From Phyto melanocephala (lineage: Eukaryota; Arthropoda; Insecta; Diptera; Rhinophoridae), in the NCBI GenBank assembly GCA_941918925.1, contig OW799233.1, positions 146,756,223 to 146,820,222 of the forward strand: DNA of 64,000 nt. The letters are read 5' to 3'. Under the pieces are notes generated by a model that worked only from the letters and a program-made list of their open reading frames with translations, was not told the origin of the DNA and made no database searches. The translations under genes were made by a program, and so were the position numbers. This document shows positions 44,171 to 56,544 of the stretch, piece after piece (the stretch's first letter is position 1; every line of letters begins with the position of its first letter).

Positions 44171-45535
44171 TAAATATAAGCAAATCTTTATAAATTAATT
44201 AAAAACCCAGTGAATAAATTAAAATGCATTAGAAAACGAAAGTACGTACGGTAATATTAGCAAAAGAAGAGAAAAGAAAAACAAAACGAAATCTATTTAC
44301 AATACAAATACGCATGCAAAAAAAAACACATACATAAACTTTTAAGACATACAATATTTTTAAATATTTTCTGCCAGTTTTAAATAAGCTGAGTATATTT
44401 TAAAATCTCCTTAAATTTTTAAATTCCTTTTTTTACGACTTCTTGAACGCATTTTCAACAAACAACACATTTAAGCCTTAGCATATATTATACATCTTCT
44501 TGTTATTATTTTTTTTTTAATCTCCAAAGTGAAAGGTAGAACGAGCTAAAGACCTACAGTGTAAGCATTGCCTATGAGTTTTAACAGCAAGGGAGATCTT
44601 ACCATTAGGGGGTAGAAGATGACATTATAATGGCACTTTTGTCATGCAAACCAACTGAAAATAAAGTAAGTAATGGCCTCGGCTAAGGCTCTATTTTATA
44701 AGAATTAGAGCACATAAATGTGTAAATTAAATGCAAGAGACAAAAAAAAAACGAGGGCGCTAAAGAATACGCTGAGAAGTTTGGAAAAAATTAAAAGCAT
44801 TAAAAATAAACAGCAACAGCATTAACATCTTTAAACATTAATATTTTTTACAAACACATACTTATGCACACCCACCCTTAACACGCACACTTTTGCCCAC
44901 ATTCACACTCTTACTAGCATTTTTGAAAACATTCAACAATGTTGTTAGGAATTTTTTTAATTTTCTTTTTCTTAGATTTTTTGTTGTTACTTTTGCTTCT
45001 GAATGGAATGTTTATGTCACTACAAAGCAGATTTGCTTGGCCTTGTATTATTTTTTTTTGTATTATATAAACTTTTGTTGTTGTTGATACAGCCTTTGTT
45101 TAAGTCATTATATTTATATTACGTTTAAAATTAATGTTGCTGTTCATAGTTTAAGTCTAGAATGTTTTTCCTATTACACTCTAAGTTTTGTAATCGCAAT
45201 TTAATGAATTTGTCTTAATACGAAACACTTAAAAAAATATACATTTTCTTTTATTATATATTTTTTGCGATAATAAGTATTCTACATATTATTTTAGTAT
45301 GACCATACTAATTTTTTTTTTTTTTTTTTTAAATACATCTAGTAGTTTATGAGTCAATCGAATTCAGGCTGTTAGACGGAAGGACAGACAGACAGACTAT
45401 TATTATGTTAAGTTGTGTTCGGTATTTTGCAAATTGGCATCGAAATATTTAAATAATATTTTTATATTTTTCTATGAAAAATTTTTTATAAGTATAGTCA
45501 CATAAAATTGTATTTATAATTAAGGCTTAGAGTCA
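44171..45535. other. No gene recognised
   Basis: AT-rich with a long poly-T near 45312-45330 and a ggacagacagacagac block near 45383-45399. That block resembles Helentron-like repeats, but no boundary is visible. The frame at 44893-45087 is low-complexity. Confidence 0.45.
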
Positions 45536-46439
45536 TTAACCCTGCTGTTGGGTAAAAAATTTTACGAATCTGAGGTACAGGACCATTTTGGTCTAGATCT
45601 TTTTTTAGTACAATAAATATAACAAAATGTATTTTAACAAAAATTTAAGTCGAATTCGGTTTAAACCGGAAAGTTTTAGAAACTTTACTTTCCATGCATA
45701 AATTGCTGCTTGCCGTTGAATGTCGTGAAAAGGATAAAGCTTTGGATAATTGGTTTGATGCACATTTACGTAATTTTAGCCGATGATAATTTTCTAATGA
45801 TTTCAAACAGGAGCTGATAACCGATAAGTTTGTTTTTATTCGATTATTTTTTTGGGAACAGATTGTCATTTTTTACAACTCACACAAATAAATGGCTATT
45901 GGTGTTGGTATGGTCATAAAACCTGCCAAGTGTGATTGTGTCATTCGATTCAAAATGACAAATGCAAACTGCAAACAAAGAAAATGAATGCCTCGTTTGA
46001 AATAAAAGATAGGAAATATTTATCGGGCCGGAATAAAGGGAATCTTAAAGCTTTTTCAATTAGAACCAAATTAAAAATGAACCAAAAGAAATTTTAAAGT
46101 TCTAATAAAAACCCTGGGTAGAAAGTTAAAGGGCAAAATTACTAATAAAGTTGCTAATAGGAAATACATTGTAAAAAATAAAGTTAAGATTGATTGATTT
46201 ATTTAATGAGTAACAAATAAAACAGCAGATTGTACAGTAAGAATGTTAAGTTAATATCAGATAAATTTCAAATGCAGGAGTAGCTGAAAGCGTCGCAAAA
46301 CTGCAGGTTTCTCACGGTCTTGTTAAGATATAATTTTTCCTAAAATGCAAAATCTCTGCACTGGTATTATTTCTCCATATCTGGCAAGAGCTTACCATTT
46401 TTACAAATTTATTGAAAATTATTACGGTACCAAGAATAT

Positions 46440-46870
46440 AATGTCACGTTAGTAGATAAATTTCGACCAGTTGCTTTATTGTCAGGATAATAAGATTTAA
46501 CATATGAAAGTCAATATGGCTTCCAACATAGTTGTGGCACCGAAAAAGCCGCAGTAAACATTAAAGATTAATTTTAAGGGGGAGGCATATTTAATAATTT
46601 TTCTCAGGCTTTTAACTTAGTAGATGAAGAATCTGAAATATAGCTACAAATACCTTCAGTTAATTGAAAAGCCGCTTGAAGAACAGAATAAATTTCTTTA
46701 AATAAACAACCAATACAGTTTTATTGGAGATGTTTAGAATGAAGTTTTACAAGGAAGTGTACTGGTTCCATTATTATTTAAAATTTATTTGAATGACTTT
46801 AGAAACTCACAGCTCTTTGGAAAATTTATTAAATATGCATCTTATAAACATTAAGCTGTTTAAAGGTTAA
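46440..46870 (+). pseudogene. LINE reverse-transcriptase relic
   Basis: Plus-strand motifs in order: FRPVALLS near 46468 (family YRPISLL), ESQYGFQHSCGTEKA near 46510 (family QYGFR...T..A), FSQAFNLVD near 46605 (family FSKAFD.V.H) and VLQGSVLVPLLFKIYLNDF near 46750-46800 (family GVPQGSVLGPLLFLIYINDL). Frames change between blocks and stops occur. Orientation is opposite to the LINE relic at 40190. A LINE of the jockey/CR1-like group, inactive. Confidence 0.75.
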
Positions 46871-46956
46871 TTTTAATAACTATTTTTCCTATAATTTAAT
46901 AATAATTTATAACACCATAAGTAGAAATATAAGGTATAAATCATATTATACCAAAA

Positions 46957-48895
46957 CAAGTAAGAGCACTATATTCGGCTGTGCCGAAACTTTTATACCC
47001 ACCACCAATTTTGTGTACATTTAAAGCACATTATTTATTATTTTGTTAATCGCTATTGAATAATCTCTTTATAATAAAATGTGTATCATATGTATTTCTC
47101 TGTAGAGGGTGGTTAAATTTTAAGGGCCCATGTTGAAGGTGAACTACGCCTAGACGTCAAATTTGTTTTCTGCATTTCATTTGACATTTCTCAATCTCAG
47201 ACTAACTCAATTTGAACAGTGGAAAGATACGCAAATGAGCAACGCGTTAAAGTTATTCAGGTTTTTTATGAAAATGGGCGTTCAAATCAAAATGCATTTT
47301 TTGCACTAAGAGATTATTTTGGTCATCATAATCGTTCAAATTAGTCCACAATAGGGAGAATTTTAAAAAATATTTAAATTTCTGAAAAAAGGTCTGTATA
47401 AAATGTTAGAACATCTGTGAATGCCTTCTTAGTGGGTTGATTGGGAACCACTGCTGTTTTTCGCGATAGTGTGGCAAAAGAGCAGTCAACCTCGACTCAT
47501 CATCGTGCCTTACAATTGAGCGCCAACATTGTCATTGAAAATTCGGACCATAGGTTGGAGATGTGGCGCCGAGGTTAGAGGGTGGGTGCCATTTGGCCGA
47601 TATTTTGTTCCATACATAATTGAATCATACAAATATTATCATTATAAAGAGAAATGATAATAATATCCTAAATAATTTGTGTTTTATTTAAAATCAATAT
47701 CAACCCTTAAAATTTAACCACCCTTTATAACTTCGATATGATAGTAAAATGCTTTTGTAAATTTAGTCTTTCAATGAAAGTGGGCGTTAAAGCAGGCGTA
47801 TCAATAAAGTTTCTGCTAATAAATACAAATTAGATATTTCAATATAGTCCTTAATTCTTCCAAAAACTTTGTCAATAGAGGAATTACATGAATTTAAGAT
47901 AAGCCGTTATATCGGAGGTAGGCGTTAAAGTGGGCGTGTCACCTAAATTTTTTGGTATAACAATTACATTGATAAGAAAGATATATGTAGCAAATTTCAT
48001 CATACCTCTAATATTATCGGTTTTGTAAGATTTAACATTTCATTAACGGTAGATAACGTGAAAAGTGGGCGTTATAGTAGGCGTGTCAAAGTTATTTCAG
48101 CTAATGAATACAACTTAGATATTTCAATATAGTCTTTTAGTATTCCAAAATCTTTATTCATTGAGAAATTATATGAATTTGAGATAAAGCATTATATGGG
48201 AGGTGGGCGTAGAAGTGGGCGTGTCACCTTATTTTCTGGCATAGTAATGACATTGATTAGAAGGATATACATACGTAGCAAATTTCAGCATCATAGCTTT
48301 AATTTTGTCGGTTTAATGAGCTTTTAAATTTCATTAACGGTAGATAACGTGATAAGTGGGCGTTAGAGTATTCGTGTCGAAGTTATTTCTGCTAATGAAT
48401 ACATCTTAGGTGTTTCAAAATATTACTTTATTTTTCCAAAATCTTTATTGATAGAGAAATAATATGAATTTTAGGTAAAAACGTTATATGAGAGGTGGGC
48501 GTAAAAGTGTTCGTGTCACATTTATTTTCCGTTACAACAAAGCCTCTCACCAAAAAACAATTAGGTTTTAAATTTAAAATATACTGAAAAATAAGCTGCG
48601 CGGTATTAATTTTCGTACATTTTAATCGATAACTCCTTTCTTAATGCATAGATTTAGGTAATTTTCGGGGAAAAATTTTGTTTTTACTCAGGAAATATAT
48701 ATTCGAAGTTTCATGAGTCTATGTTAATGCGTTTGGGCACGATTCCATTTTATTTTATAGCTAGATCGTCATCAAATCAAACCCTGATTCAGAATATATA
48801 TACTTTATGGGGTCTAAAATGGATATTTCGATGTGTTACAAACGTAATGACAAAATAAATATACCCCCACCATTTTTTTGGTGGCGGGTATAAAA
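46957..48895 (-). mobile_element. Composite Helentron-like element, copy 1
   Basis: Left end: caagtaagag, then the stem ttcggctgtgccgaa (46974-46988), then ttttatacccaccaccaa. Right end: a stem tacccccacca/tggtggcgggta (48862-48890) and ttggtggcgggtataaaa, which inverts to the left motif with one mismatch. The left end resembles an inverted DINE-1/Helentron 3' end, so the element probably runs on the minus strand. The interior has about 290-bp tandem units carrying gtgggcgttatag..gcgtgtca (about 48065 and 48356), plus a mariner derivative at 47105-47725. No protein of its own. Shared with 59110-61129 from end to end, with different flanks. Confidence 0.7.
47105..47725 (+). mobile_element. Internally deleted mariner nested in Helentron, copy 1
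   Basis: TA at 47103-47104 and 47726-47727 flank ends that share, in inverse, GGTGGTTAAATTTTAAGGG. The inside encodes an N-terminal transposase stretch (NEQRVKVIQVFYENGRS then NQNAFFALRDYFG). It then passes straight into the C-terminal block (IVIENSDHRLEMWRRG). The catalytic core of roughly 200 codons is missing. The copy therefore depends on another mariner's enzyme. The same derivative is at 59253-59844, and a related deletion is seen at 58263-58800. Confidence 0.8.
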
Positions 48896-49822
48896 ATAAC
48901 TTAAATTATAACTATTTAATACTATTTAATTTATTTTAAACTACATTTTTTAGGTTTAGACCATATAATATTCATAGTTAAGATTTTATTATGTAGTAAA
49001 AATTCTATATTTACAAAGTAATCTGTCATGAGATAGGCACATTACGAAATTAAGATTTAAAGTTTTCTCAGTTGTCGGTATTTTACATAAACTCATACAA
49101 GCACAAAGATGATAACATATCAACCTCAAGTACATAGCCACTTAAATTATCTGCCCGTTGTGTATGACTGCAAGGAGATGAAGGTGGTAAGGGCTCTAAA
49201 AAGAGCTTAAAGTAGGTTTTTAACTAACTTTTAACATTTTCAACAATATTCCTCTACAAAGATGTGACTCTCAGTGTACTTTCTACTTGCGGCTTATATA
49301 GAATCCTACCTTTACTTTCTGTTTTAAAGTCTATGAATTATATTTATCATCATACCATCCTATTTTTTAAAAACCAAACAACGTTAAAGAAAACAAACAA
49401 CAATAATTCGAGAATAGCCAGATGTCAATTAAAAACAATAAAATAGTGAATTAGCACAATGGTAGTTCTAGGTATAATAATCATTCTCAAAGTATTAAAA
49501 ATATAGAACAAACTTCTATATATAAGCAGGCTTTAACAAAATAATTGTTAGTCGGACATTTTTCAAATGAATAAAGAAATTTCTATGTTTGGACCAAAAT
49601 GATCCTTTACTTAAAATTTGTAACATTTAATTGATTTATTTTCTATTTTACCACAGATTATTAAAAATGTAATAAAAGCAAAACATTGAAAAATACTACG
49701 TGAGCTAGATTAAATTGAATATCCTTTAAATCTAGTATTTAAAGTTAGTAGGTTGAACCGTTGAAAAAGCAACTTAAAAATGCAACTTTACCAGAATGGG
49801 TCAGACCTAACACCAGAGTTAA

Positions 49823-51841
49823 TGTTTTTTACATTAATGGTATAATTTCGATAAAAACTAAATTTCCAAAATAAAGGGCACTAACTACAAACGCCAAGGG
49901 AAGTCGTTAAATAACAACGAAATATAATATTTTTAATTATATAAACATGTTAGTAAACTAAGGCAACAAATTTAAGAACAGTTTTCGCTTCTGTTTTTCA
50001 GCCGATTTAATAAAAATTTTACTATTTAAGAGGAATTTTCCTAAAAACATGTGAATTATGCAATAATATACTACATAGTATAGTGACATTTAATTAGTTA
50101 TTTTTGTCGAAAAATAACTAGTTTATTGTGTATGAAATATTACTTGCTGACATTCTAGATAAGTAAGATTTTTCTAGTTTAATGCACATATATTGCTCAT
50201 AAAGCGACAGTGTTTAGCAAAATGCTTTTTCTGTAGAGAAATAACAACAAAATTGCCTTCTTTAAAAGCAGAAACTGTATGCTATTTAGTGAGTGGGAAT
50301 GAAAAAAAGAAAATCCTAATCTCTAAAATGGTTTCTCAAGTGAAAGAGAAAGAGAGAGAATCAACACAAATGAATCAAGAATGTTAGACATGAAGGCTAC
50401 ACCACACTCATGATTTCCTTTTTAATAACGCAGATGTTAACGCCACAACCAACATCTCCATGATTTTATCTGGCAATCCCTTATTGTTAGTTCTAAATAC
50501 TTATACTTTTTCTAAGTGTAACTATGATAAACTTAACGATAAAAACAGCTTACGTCGCCATGTTTAAGCCTTCACCTTTTTAAATTCATTCTAACTTTTT
50601 GCGTATAAAGAAGGCTTAAGCACTGGCTCGGAAAGCTACTAAATTTGTATAGAAAGATCTAGCGGTTTTCATACCAAAAAGTATGTAACCTAAATATTTT
50701 TATTTTTTCTTTTAAAGTTGTACAATTAATTATTTATTTTCATTTACTTAGGAATTTTAATATATTTGCCATTACACTTATTAGTTTAATAAATCAAGTA
50801 TTTTATAAAACTTGTGTATTTGGTTTTTATTCAAAATCTCCGTGGAAGTCACTAGACATCGCTTCGGCTGGCGTGCCGCTAACAGCAGATATTCTATAAC
50901 TAGCAAATTTCTTTCATTGTTGTTCTATGTTATAAAAACTTTAATTTTAAAAATGTTAATACAAATGGAGTAAAAACTTAATTTTTACTCGCTAATTTGC
51001 AGGAAAAAACCAAACAAACAAACGTGACCTAAACTTAACTTTCGAAGTGCTTAAATATTTAATTTGATTCTGGTTATCAAATGCTAAATTAAAACAGCAA
51101 TAAAAAATAATTTGTATCTGCCTTCTTGTATCCATCAGCACACGAATTGCTTTTAATTAATAAAGAAAAAGCATAATAAAATCTACACATTATATTCATT
51201 TATTTTTTAATAAATTTTCAGAACTTAAAAAAATTAAAAAAAAAAACAACAACTTGACACATCTCACACGCACAAAAACAGGTTTTCAAACTCTTTAGTA
51301 TGCGTCAGGAGAGGAAGTGGAAATAAGGGATGTACAAAGTTATTTTAACTCTTATATTGCTTTTGTTTTTATTATTTTTAAATAAGCGTCTACATAAATG
51401 CCCATGCTAATATAAACACAAAAGCCAAATTTCACTGTCTAAGCTTTAAATGGAATTCAAGAAAATTTGTCAAACTAAAATTTATACGTCTGAGAAATGA
51501 CTTGTTCTACGGCCTTGAGTGTGAACAGTATTGTATTTGAAAAAAAGGCTATTGTGACATAATGTACCCTTGAATTACAATGCATTACTTTTATTCTGTT
51601 GGGTATTTATAGTCAATTTTTCACAGCCAAAAATATTGAATATATTTCGGTTAACTTTTATGTCTTCAGAAATTATCGTGTCTACATAAACCGCACCAAC
51701 ATTTCAAAAATTAAGAATTAAATACGTTTTTAGATAAGTTGCTAACGAGATGATCAAATAAATACACCCCACCATTGTTTTTTATTTCTTCTCAGTGCAC
51801 ACTTGACCAACTGGTTTAATTTATTTAAGTTGTATTTTGTT
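49823..51841. other. 2 kb without a recognisable gene
   Basis: AT-rich. The frame at 50193-50387 has no family motif. A patch near 50840-50900 is slightly more GC-rich (cgcttcggctggcgtgccg) but carries no identifiable exon. Confidence 0.45.
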
Positions 51842-52173
51842 CCCAGCAAAAATTTATTTTGTACCGGTAAGCAGTAAAAAAAATCATGCCTTCTTATAGC
51901 GCAATACTCGCTTACGAGGATGCAGGAATGTAAGCGAATGATTACCTCTCTTTACTGTATTTTTAAAAAAATTTATTGAAAACACATAAAATAGACATGA
52001 TATTAGTGCATTAACCATGTGTGAAAATAGCAAATAATTAGAGCATCAAAGAGCCCTACCAAGTGGGACATCTCATATAAAAATCATGCCTTCCTGAAGC
52101 AGGTTGGGAAATGAGAGTAAATTTGTCTCTCTCTTACAAACCTGCTTCCGGGTATGCAGTAATTTTTGCTGGG
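51842..52173. mobile_element. MITE-like element, 332 bp
   Basis: Ends in CCCAGCAAAAATT and its exact inverse AATTTTTGCTGGG, a perfect 13-bp terminal repeat. The interior contains two aaaatcatgccttc blocks near 51891 and 52080, and several short inverted stretches (gcaggttggg and caaacctgcttcc). It has no coding capacity. The target duplication is uncertain, perhaps TT. Superfamily unknown. Confidence 0.65.
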
Positions 52174-53631
52174 TTCTTATATGAATTTTAATAAGAAATA
52201 AAAAAAAACAATAAAGCTATACCTTGTTTTTATTATCTCTCTATTTGTTTAGCTGATTAATATAGAATTGAATACAGAATATGTATAATATCGCCTTACA
52301 TAAAAAATATTAAAAAGGAGCTAAAATAACAGTTACAATAAAATTCCTTAAATGATTCTCCAAACGATAATCTCAAAATAATGCAAACGAAAAACATAAA
52401 ATTTCCATTTAATTCAATTTAAATATTTTTTCTAATAGTTTTTCGGGAAAAAAAAAAGCATAATCTTGTATTCATGCATGCTTGAAACATAAACAGTAAT
52501 AACGAAAACAACAACAACAACAACAATTATAAAAATCATAAAAAGAGGAAATTAATTTAAGTGTTAAAGTTTTTCAACTTTTTTGTTTCATTGAGTGCAA
52601 AAACTCAAATTTGAGTATAGCCAGTGCCTGTGTGTGTGTGTGTGTGTGTTATAGTTTTATTATACTTTTCAATATGGTTTAAGTTGAAGCTTGTTTTGCA
52701 TGTGTTAGTATTTATAAGCCGCAAAAAAACACATTGCAGATGGAGGAACAATTTTGTTTAAACATAATCCAGTGCTACAATAAGAGACATTTAGAGAAAA
52801 CTTTTTTTTTTCTTAATGTTCTTTATTTATGCTAAAAAGTTAATTAACAAATTGAAAACTTCCAGCAAAAACCATTTAGAAGCAAACCAAATGCACAATT
52901 AAACTGACAAAATCTAAAACCAAATACATGATTTTTAAGGTTTTTGTTATTGTTTTGTTTTTGCAAAAATTCTACAACTATAAGTTCATGTCAACTTAAT
53001 ATATTCTACCTTAAATCTTTTTTGTTACTTTATATTTATACACAAAAAGAGCATTGGAAATATAACATTAAATTTCACTTTGAATGCAACTTAATCGTAC
53101 ACCTCGACCTCATAAAATGGGGTCAACTTGGAGATTGTAAAAAAAAATATAAAACTCACAAAGTTTCTTAAATTTTTTTTCATTGCATTTTATTTTTTCC
53201 AACTAGTTTTCCATTGTTTTTAATCCTTAATTAAACAACAATTATAATTATTGTTTTTATGCAGAATTTATTTATGAAACTAATTACCTTAAAAGCTTTT
53301 TATGTGTTTGTGCTGGCGCTGCCACCGCTGCTTTTTTTACTTCTTCAAAAACAAACTCAAACTTTTATACTTTTCCTTGTTACAGTTTCCACAAAACAAC
53401 ATTTCAATTGTTGCAAGTATTCGTACATAAATAATTCTGCTTTTTTATTAAAATTTTTATTGCATTTTTTAATATAGTTTTTTGGCTTCCTTTATTTCAT
53501 CGACTACAAATATGAAAATTACCAGAAAATAAAGCAAATTATAAAAATTTATATAAATTAAACTAAAACTAAAATTAATTATTAAAAGCATACGTTTTTG
53601 TTTTACAATTTAACTAACTTTATGAACATTA
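52174..53631. other. No gene recognised; (TG)10 inside
   Basis: AT-rich. A (TG)10 microsatellite lies at 52629-52648 and an (AAC) run near 52507-52525. The frames at 52944-53171 and 53259-53477 show no motif. Confidence 0.45.
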
Positions 53632-53635
53632 TAAA

Positions 53636-54728
53636 GGGAGTTTCAGCCATAATGCACAATGTTTATTATGAGTCACTCCTTAAGGTTAATTTTTTGCCCA
53701 ACTTTAGTTGGCATTTCTTTGTTTAAGTGATTGATAAATAGAGACACATCTAAGCAGCCCATTAAGATTGCTAAAGTCTTTTACGAAAGTGGGCGTTCAA
53801 ATTAATTTGCACTTCGAGAAGATTTTTTTTTCGAGAGATTTTTTTGATCAGCATAATCGACCAAATGTGTGTACAATTGGTAAAATTGAGCTCAAATTTC
53901 TGCCAACATGGTTTGTTGGAAATGCGAAAGCACCTGTCCATCTCTGATTCAAGACTTAAATTACAAGGATCAATTTATTCCTAATGTAAAGCCTACTGGC
54001 TGTTTCAAGCATCGAATTTTTGGTTGAACAGACAGAGAAAATCAACTTCAGCAATGAGGCACTCTTTCATATTAGTTGATTCATTGATAAGTAGAATTGC
54101 TGCATTTAAGCAGATGAGAATGCACAATTAATTGTCAAATAGCCGAAGTATCAATAAAAAATAACTGTTTGGTTCAGTTTATGGGCCGCCAGCATTAGGT
54201 CGGCCAAGCAGTTCCCTTTAGAATAAGTCTTTAGCGCAAAAAGATAACGAACGTTTTGTGGCCAGGATATGAAGTTGGGCGAAATGTGGTTTCAAAAGTT
54301 TGGTGTCACTTGCCACACAGTCAATAAAACATTGGCCCGAGAAATTTAATGACCCTGTTATCGCATTGCATAGCGATGTTAATTGGTCACCATTACCACG
54401 TAATTTCACACCATTTGACTTTATTCTTTGGTAAAACTTAAAAGAAAAAGTGTACGGTAATAAATCAAGAATAACTCAAGAGCCACAGAATAAGATTATT
54501 CGACACATTAGCATCATTGAACCGCAACAAGGTCGCATTGTTATTGACGATATAGACCGTCGGAAGAAATATGCCTCCCAATCCATGACAAGCATTTGGC
54601 TGAGATTTCGTTTCACACATAATTGTTCTATTTTCTTCTCTCTTAGTAAAAAAAACTGTTTAGATAATTCTCTAAAAACGTTTGGTTTTATTTACAATAA
54701 CCATTGTGGCTGTTGGTTGGACCACCCT
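53636..54728 (+). pseudogene. DD41D mariner relic with worn termini
   Basis: The left end agggagtttcagccataatg resembles the inverse of the end near 58730-58790 (ccaaccataatgcacg), and the right end near 54710 reads ggttggaccaccctg. In between are an N-terminal AAGATTGCTAAAGTCTTTTA stretch (KIAKVFYESGRS), EMWFQKFGVTCHT near 54280-54315 and LKEKVYGNKSRIT near 54440-54470. These are followed by KIIRHISIIEPQ, DDIDRR and, in another frame, HLAEISFHT with its stop near 54621. The second catalytic aspartate is changed (QKFG for QQDG). Many stops. The frame at 54450-54794 is partly this and partly non-coding. Confidence 0.7.
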
Positions 54729-54729
54729 G

Positions 54730-55830
54730 CACAAATAAAATGGCAAATGATTTCTATACAATTTTACGAACAAACATTAAAAAATCTAGAATGAACTTGC
54801 CATTACAACTGCATACTTACCAAAAACTTATAAATAATTTTAAAGCATCAATATGTTTACTAGTGTATAGTTATAATTAAAATATGAATTTCAAGAATTT
54901 TATAAATATCATTGCAACATAAATAGAGCAAAATCTAAATAAAGTGTTAGCTCGAATTTCTGACGAAATATTGTGAACTTTTGATTGGATTAGCTTCAAG
55001 TGTTAACAAAGCAACTTTTAATGAAAATAATTGTCGTCGCTTTATTTATTTTGTTACTTTCTTTACTTTTAATAGTAACTGATAGGTCTCCAAGCCAAAT
55101 ATAATGTGAGATATTTTATGAGATTTTTAAATAAGGTTTATTGATTATAAAAAAAAAATTATTAAATTTATTTATTATTTATTTATTTATTAAATTTATA
55201 TATTCACTTATCTGTTAATTTTTTATTTATTTATTTTTTTTTTGTCCGTCTTCTTTGATATATTAAAACCATTCAATTCGTGAGCTATTCAAACAATTGT
55301 AAGAGGCATTTTAAATTATTTTTAATAGAAATCAAAGGAAAAACTGTGATATTTTGATCTTTGAAACAATAAAAATAATAATTATGCTGATTATAATCAG
55401 ATGTATCGAAAATGTAAATTTTTTAAACTGGTAAAATACGCGATTTAGTGATATGAAAACTGCAAAGTATATATAGCGTTGTTTGTTATATTATAAGTTT
55501 CAATATAAAAATACAATAAGTTTTCCCTCAGGATAGTGTGACCTCATATATAATACAATATAATTTTATATAAAAAAATAAATTTTTGGACAAAGCGACA
55601 ACTTTAACTTTATAGTTGGCAATATTTATCACATAATTACAAAAAAAAATACTGACAGGATTTATTTGTCCCCTTAAATACCTTTTTTAACAACTTGCTG
55701 AGAAACTAAAGTTCAGATGCTATCGATAATCGTACAAAAGTAGACCGATAGGGACAGCAAACGACGTCATATTTTTTGCCGCTCTTTTGGCATTATTCTT
55801 CAGTAAGGTTTGCCTTACTTCACTTCCGTC
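54730..55830. other. No gene recognised
   Basis: AT-rich with TTTATT repeats near 55160-55235. No motif seen. Confidence 0.45.
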
Positions 55831-55839
55831 CAATTTTTA

Positions 55840-56437
55840 GTCATTTCTGGCTGAATGGCTTCGTCAGTAAGCAAAATATGCGTTATTGGTCAGACAGCAA
55901 TCCACACGTACTCCATGAGTCATCATAGCACCCCGAAAATATTACGGTTTGGTGCGGTTTATGGGCCGGCGGCGTCATTTGGCCGTACTTTTTCCGTGAT
56001 GATTAAGACCGGCACGTTACTGTGAATGGGAATCGCTACCGTTCAATGATGACATAATATTTTTGGCCCCAATTGGATGATATGGACTTGGAGGTCATGT
56101 GGTTCCAACAGGACGGCGTCACAAGCCACACAGCGAATGTCACAATCAATTTATTGAAAACCAAGTTTGGAGAACGTGTTATTTTACGAAATGGTCCAGT
56201 CGATTGGCCGCCTCGGTCATGCGATTTGACGCCGTTAGACTATCTCCTGTGGGGCTATCTCCAGTCTATGGTCTACGTCAACAAGCCAGCGATGAACTTC
56301 GTACGAATATCGAACGTTAAATTGCAACAGTATTGCCCGATTTATGCTTGAAAACCGTCGAAAATTGGGTTCAGCGTCTGGACTTCTGCAAGCGTGTCCA
56401 CGGTAGCCGTCCAAAAGTCATCGAGTTTCATACGTAA
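55840..56437 (+). pseudogene. DD41D (rosa-type) mariner transposase relic, best preserved
   Basis: Opens with FWLNGFVSKQNMRYW and VTVWCGLWAGGVIWPYFF-like blocks, then MDLEVMWFQQDGVTSHTA. The second catalytic aspartate lies in QQDG. The third is in CDLTPLDY with 41 residues between, the DD41D spacing known from rosa-type elements. The frame stays open from 56073 to 56278, then shifts. The C-terminal VENWVQRLDFCKR and VIEFHT end at a TAA, 56435-56437. Upstream stops (for example near 55925, 56010 and 56055) inactivate it. The 3' non-coding end (attgaaaaaccctttaca) probably marks the terminus near 56538. The N-terminal third is missing. The frame at 56099-56320 carries the continuation after the shift. 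Confidence 0.8.
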
Positions 56438-56544
56438 TGGCATCGAACGTACTTTCCCAGGAATAAAGAATTTCATTGATATCCAAAACTGTTTTATTTA
56501 CAAAAATTTTGTTGCGCTGTTATTGAAAAACCCTTTACAATCCT

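Larger units (their letters stand above)
45540..49818. mobile_element. Possible piggyBac-type shell with nested elements
   Basis: TTAA at 45536-45539 is followed by CCCTGCTGTTGGGT. At the other side CTCTGGTGTTAGGT, inverted, ends at 49818 before TTAA at 49819-49822, giving 11 of 14 matching bases. A subterminal aggaccattttggtct at about 45584 has an inverted partner near 49590-49606. The left end resembles the terminus at 21019. A stretch at 45645-45960 could hold worn transposase, but I could not confirm it. Within lie a LINE relic and the composite Helentron. The two ends might instead belong to separate elements. Confidence 0.35.
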
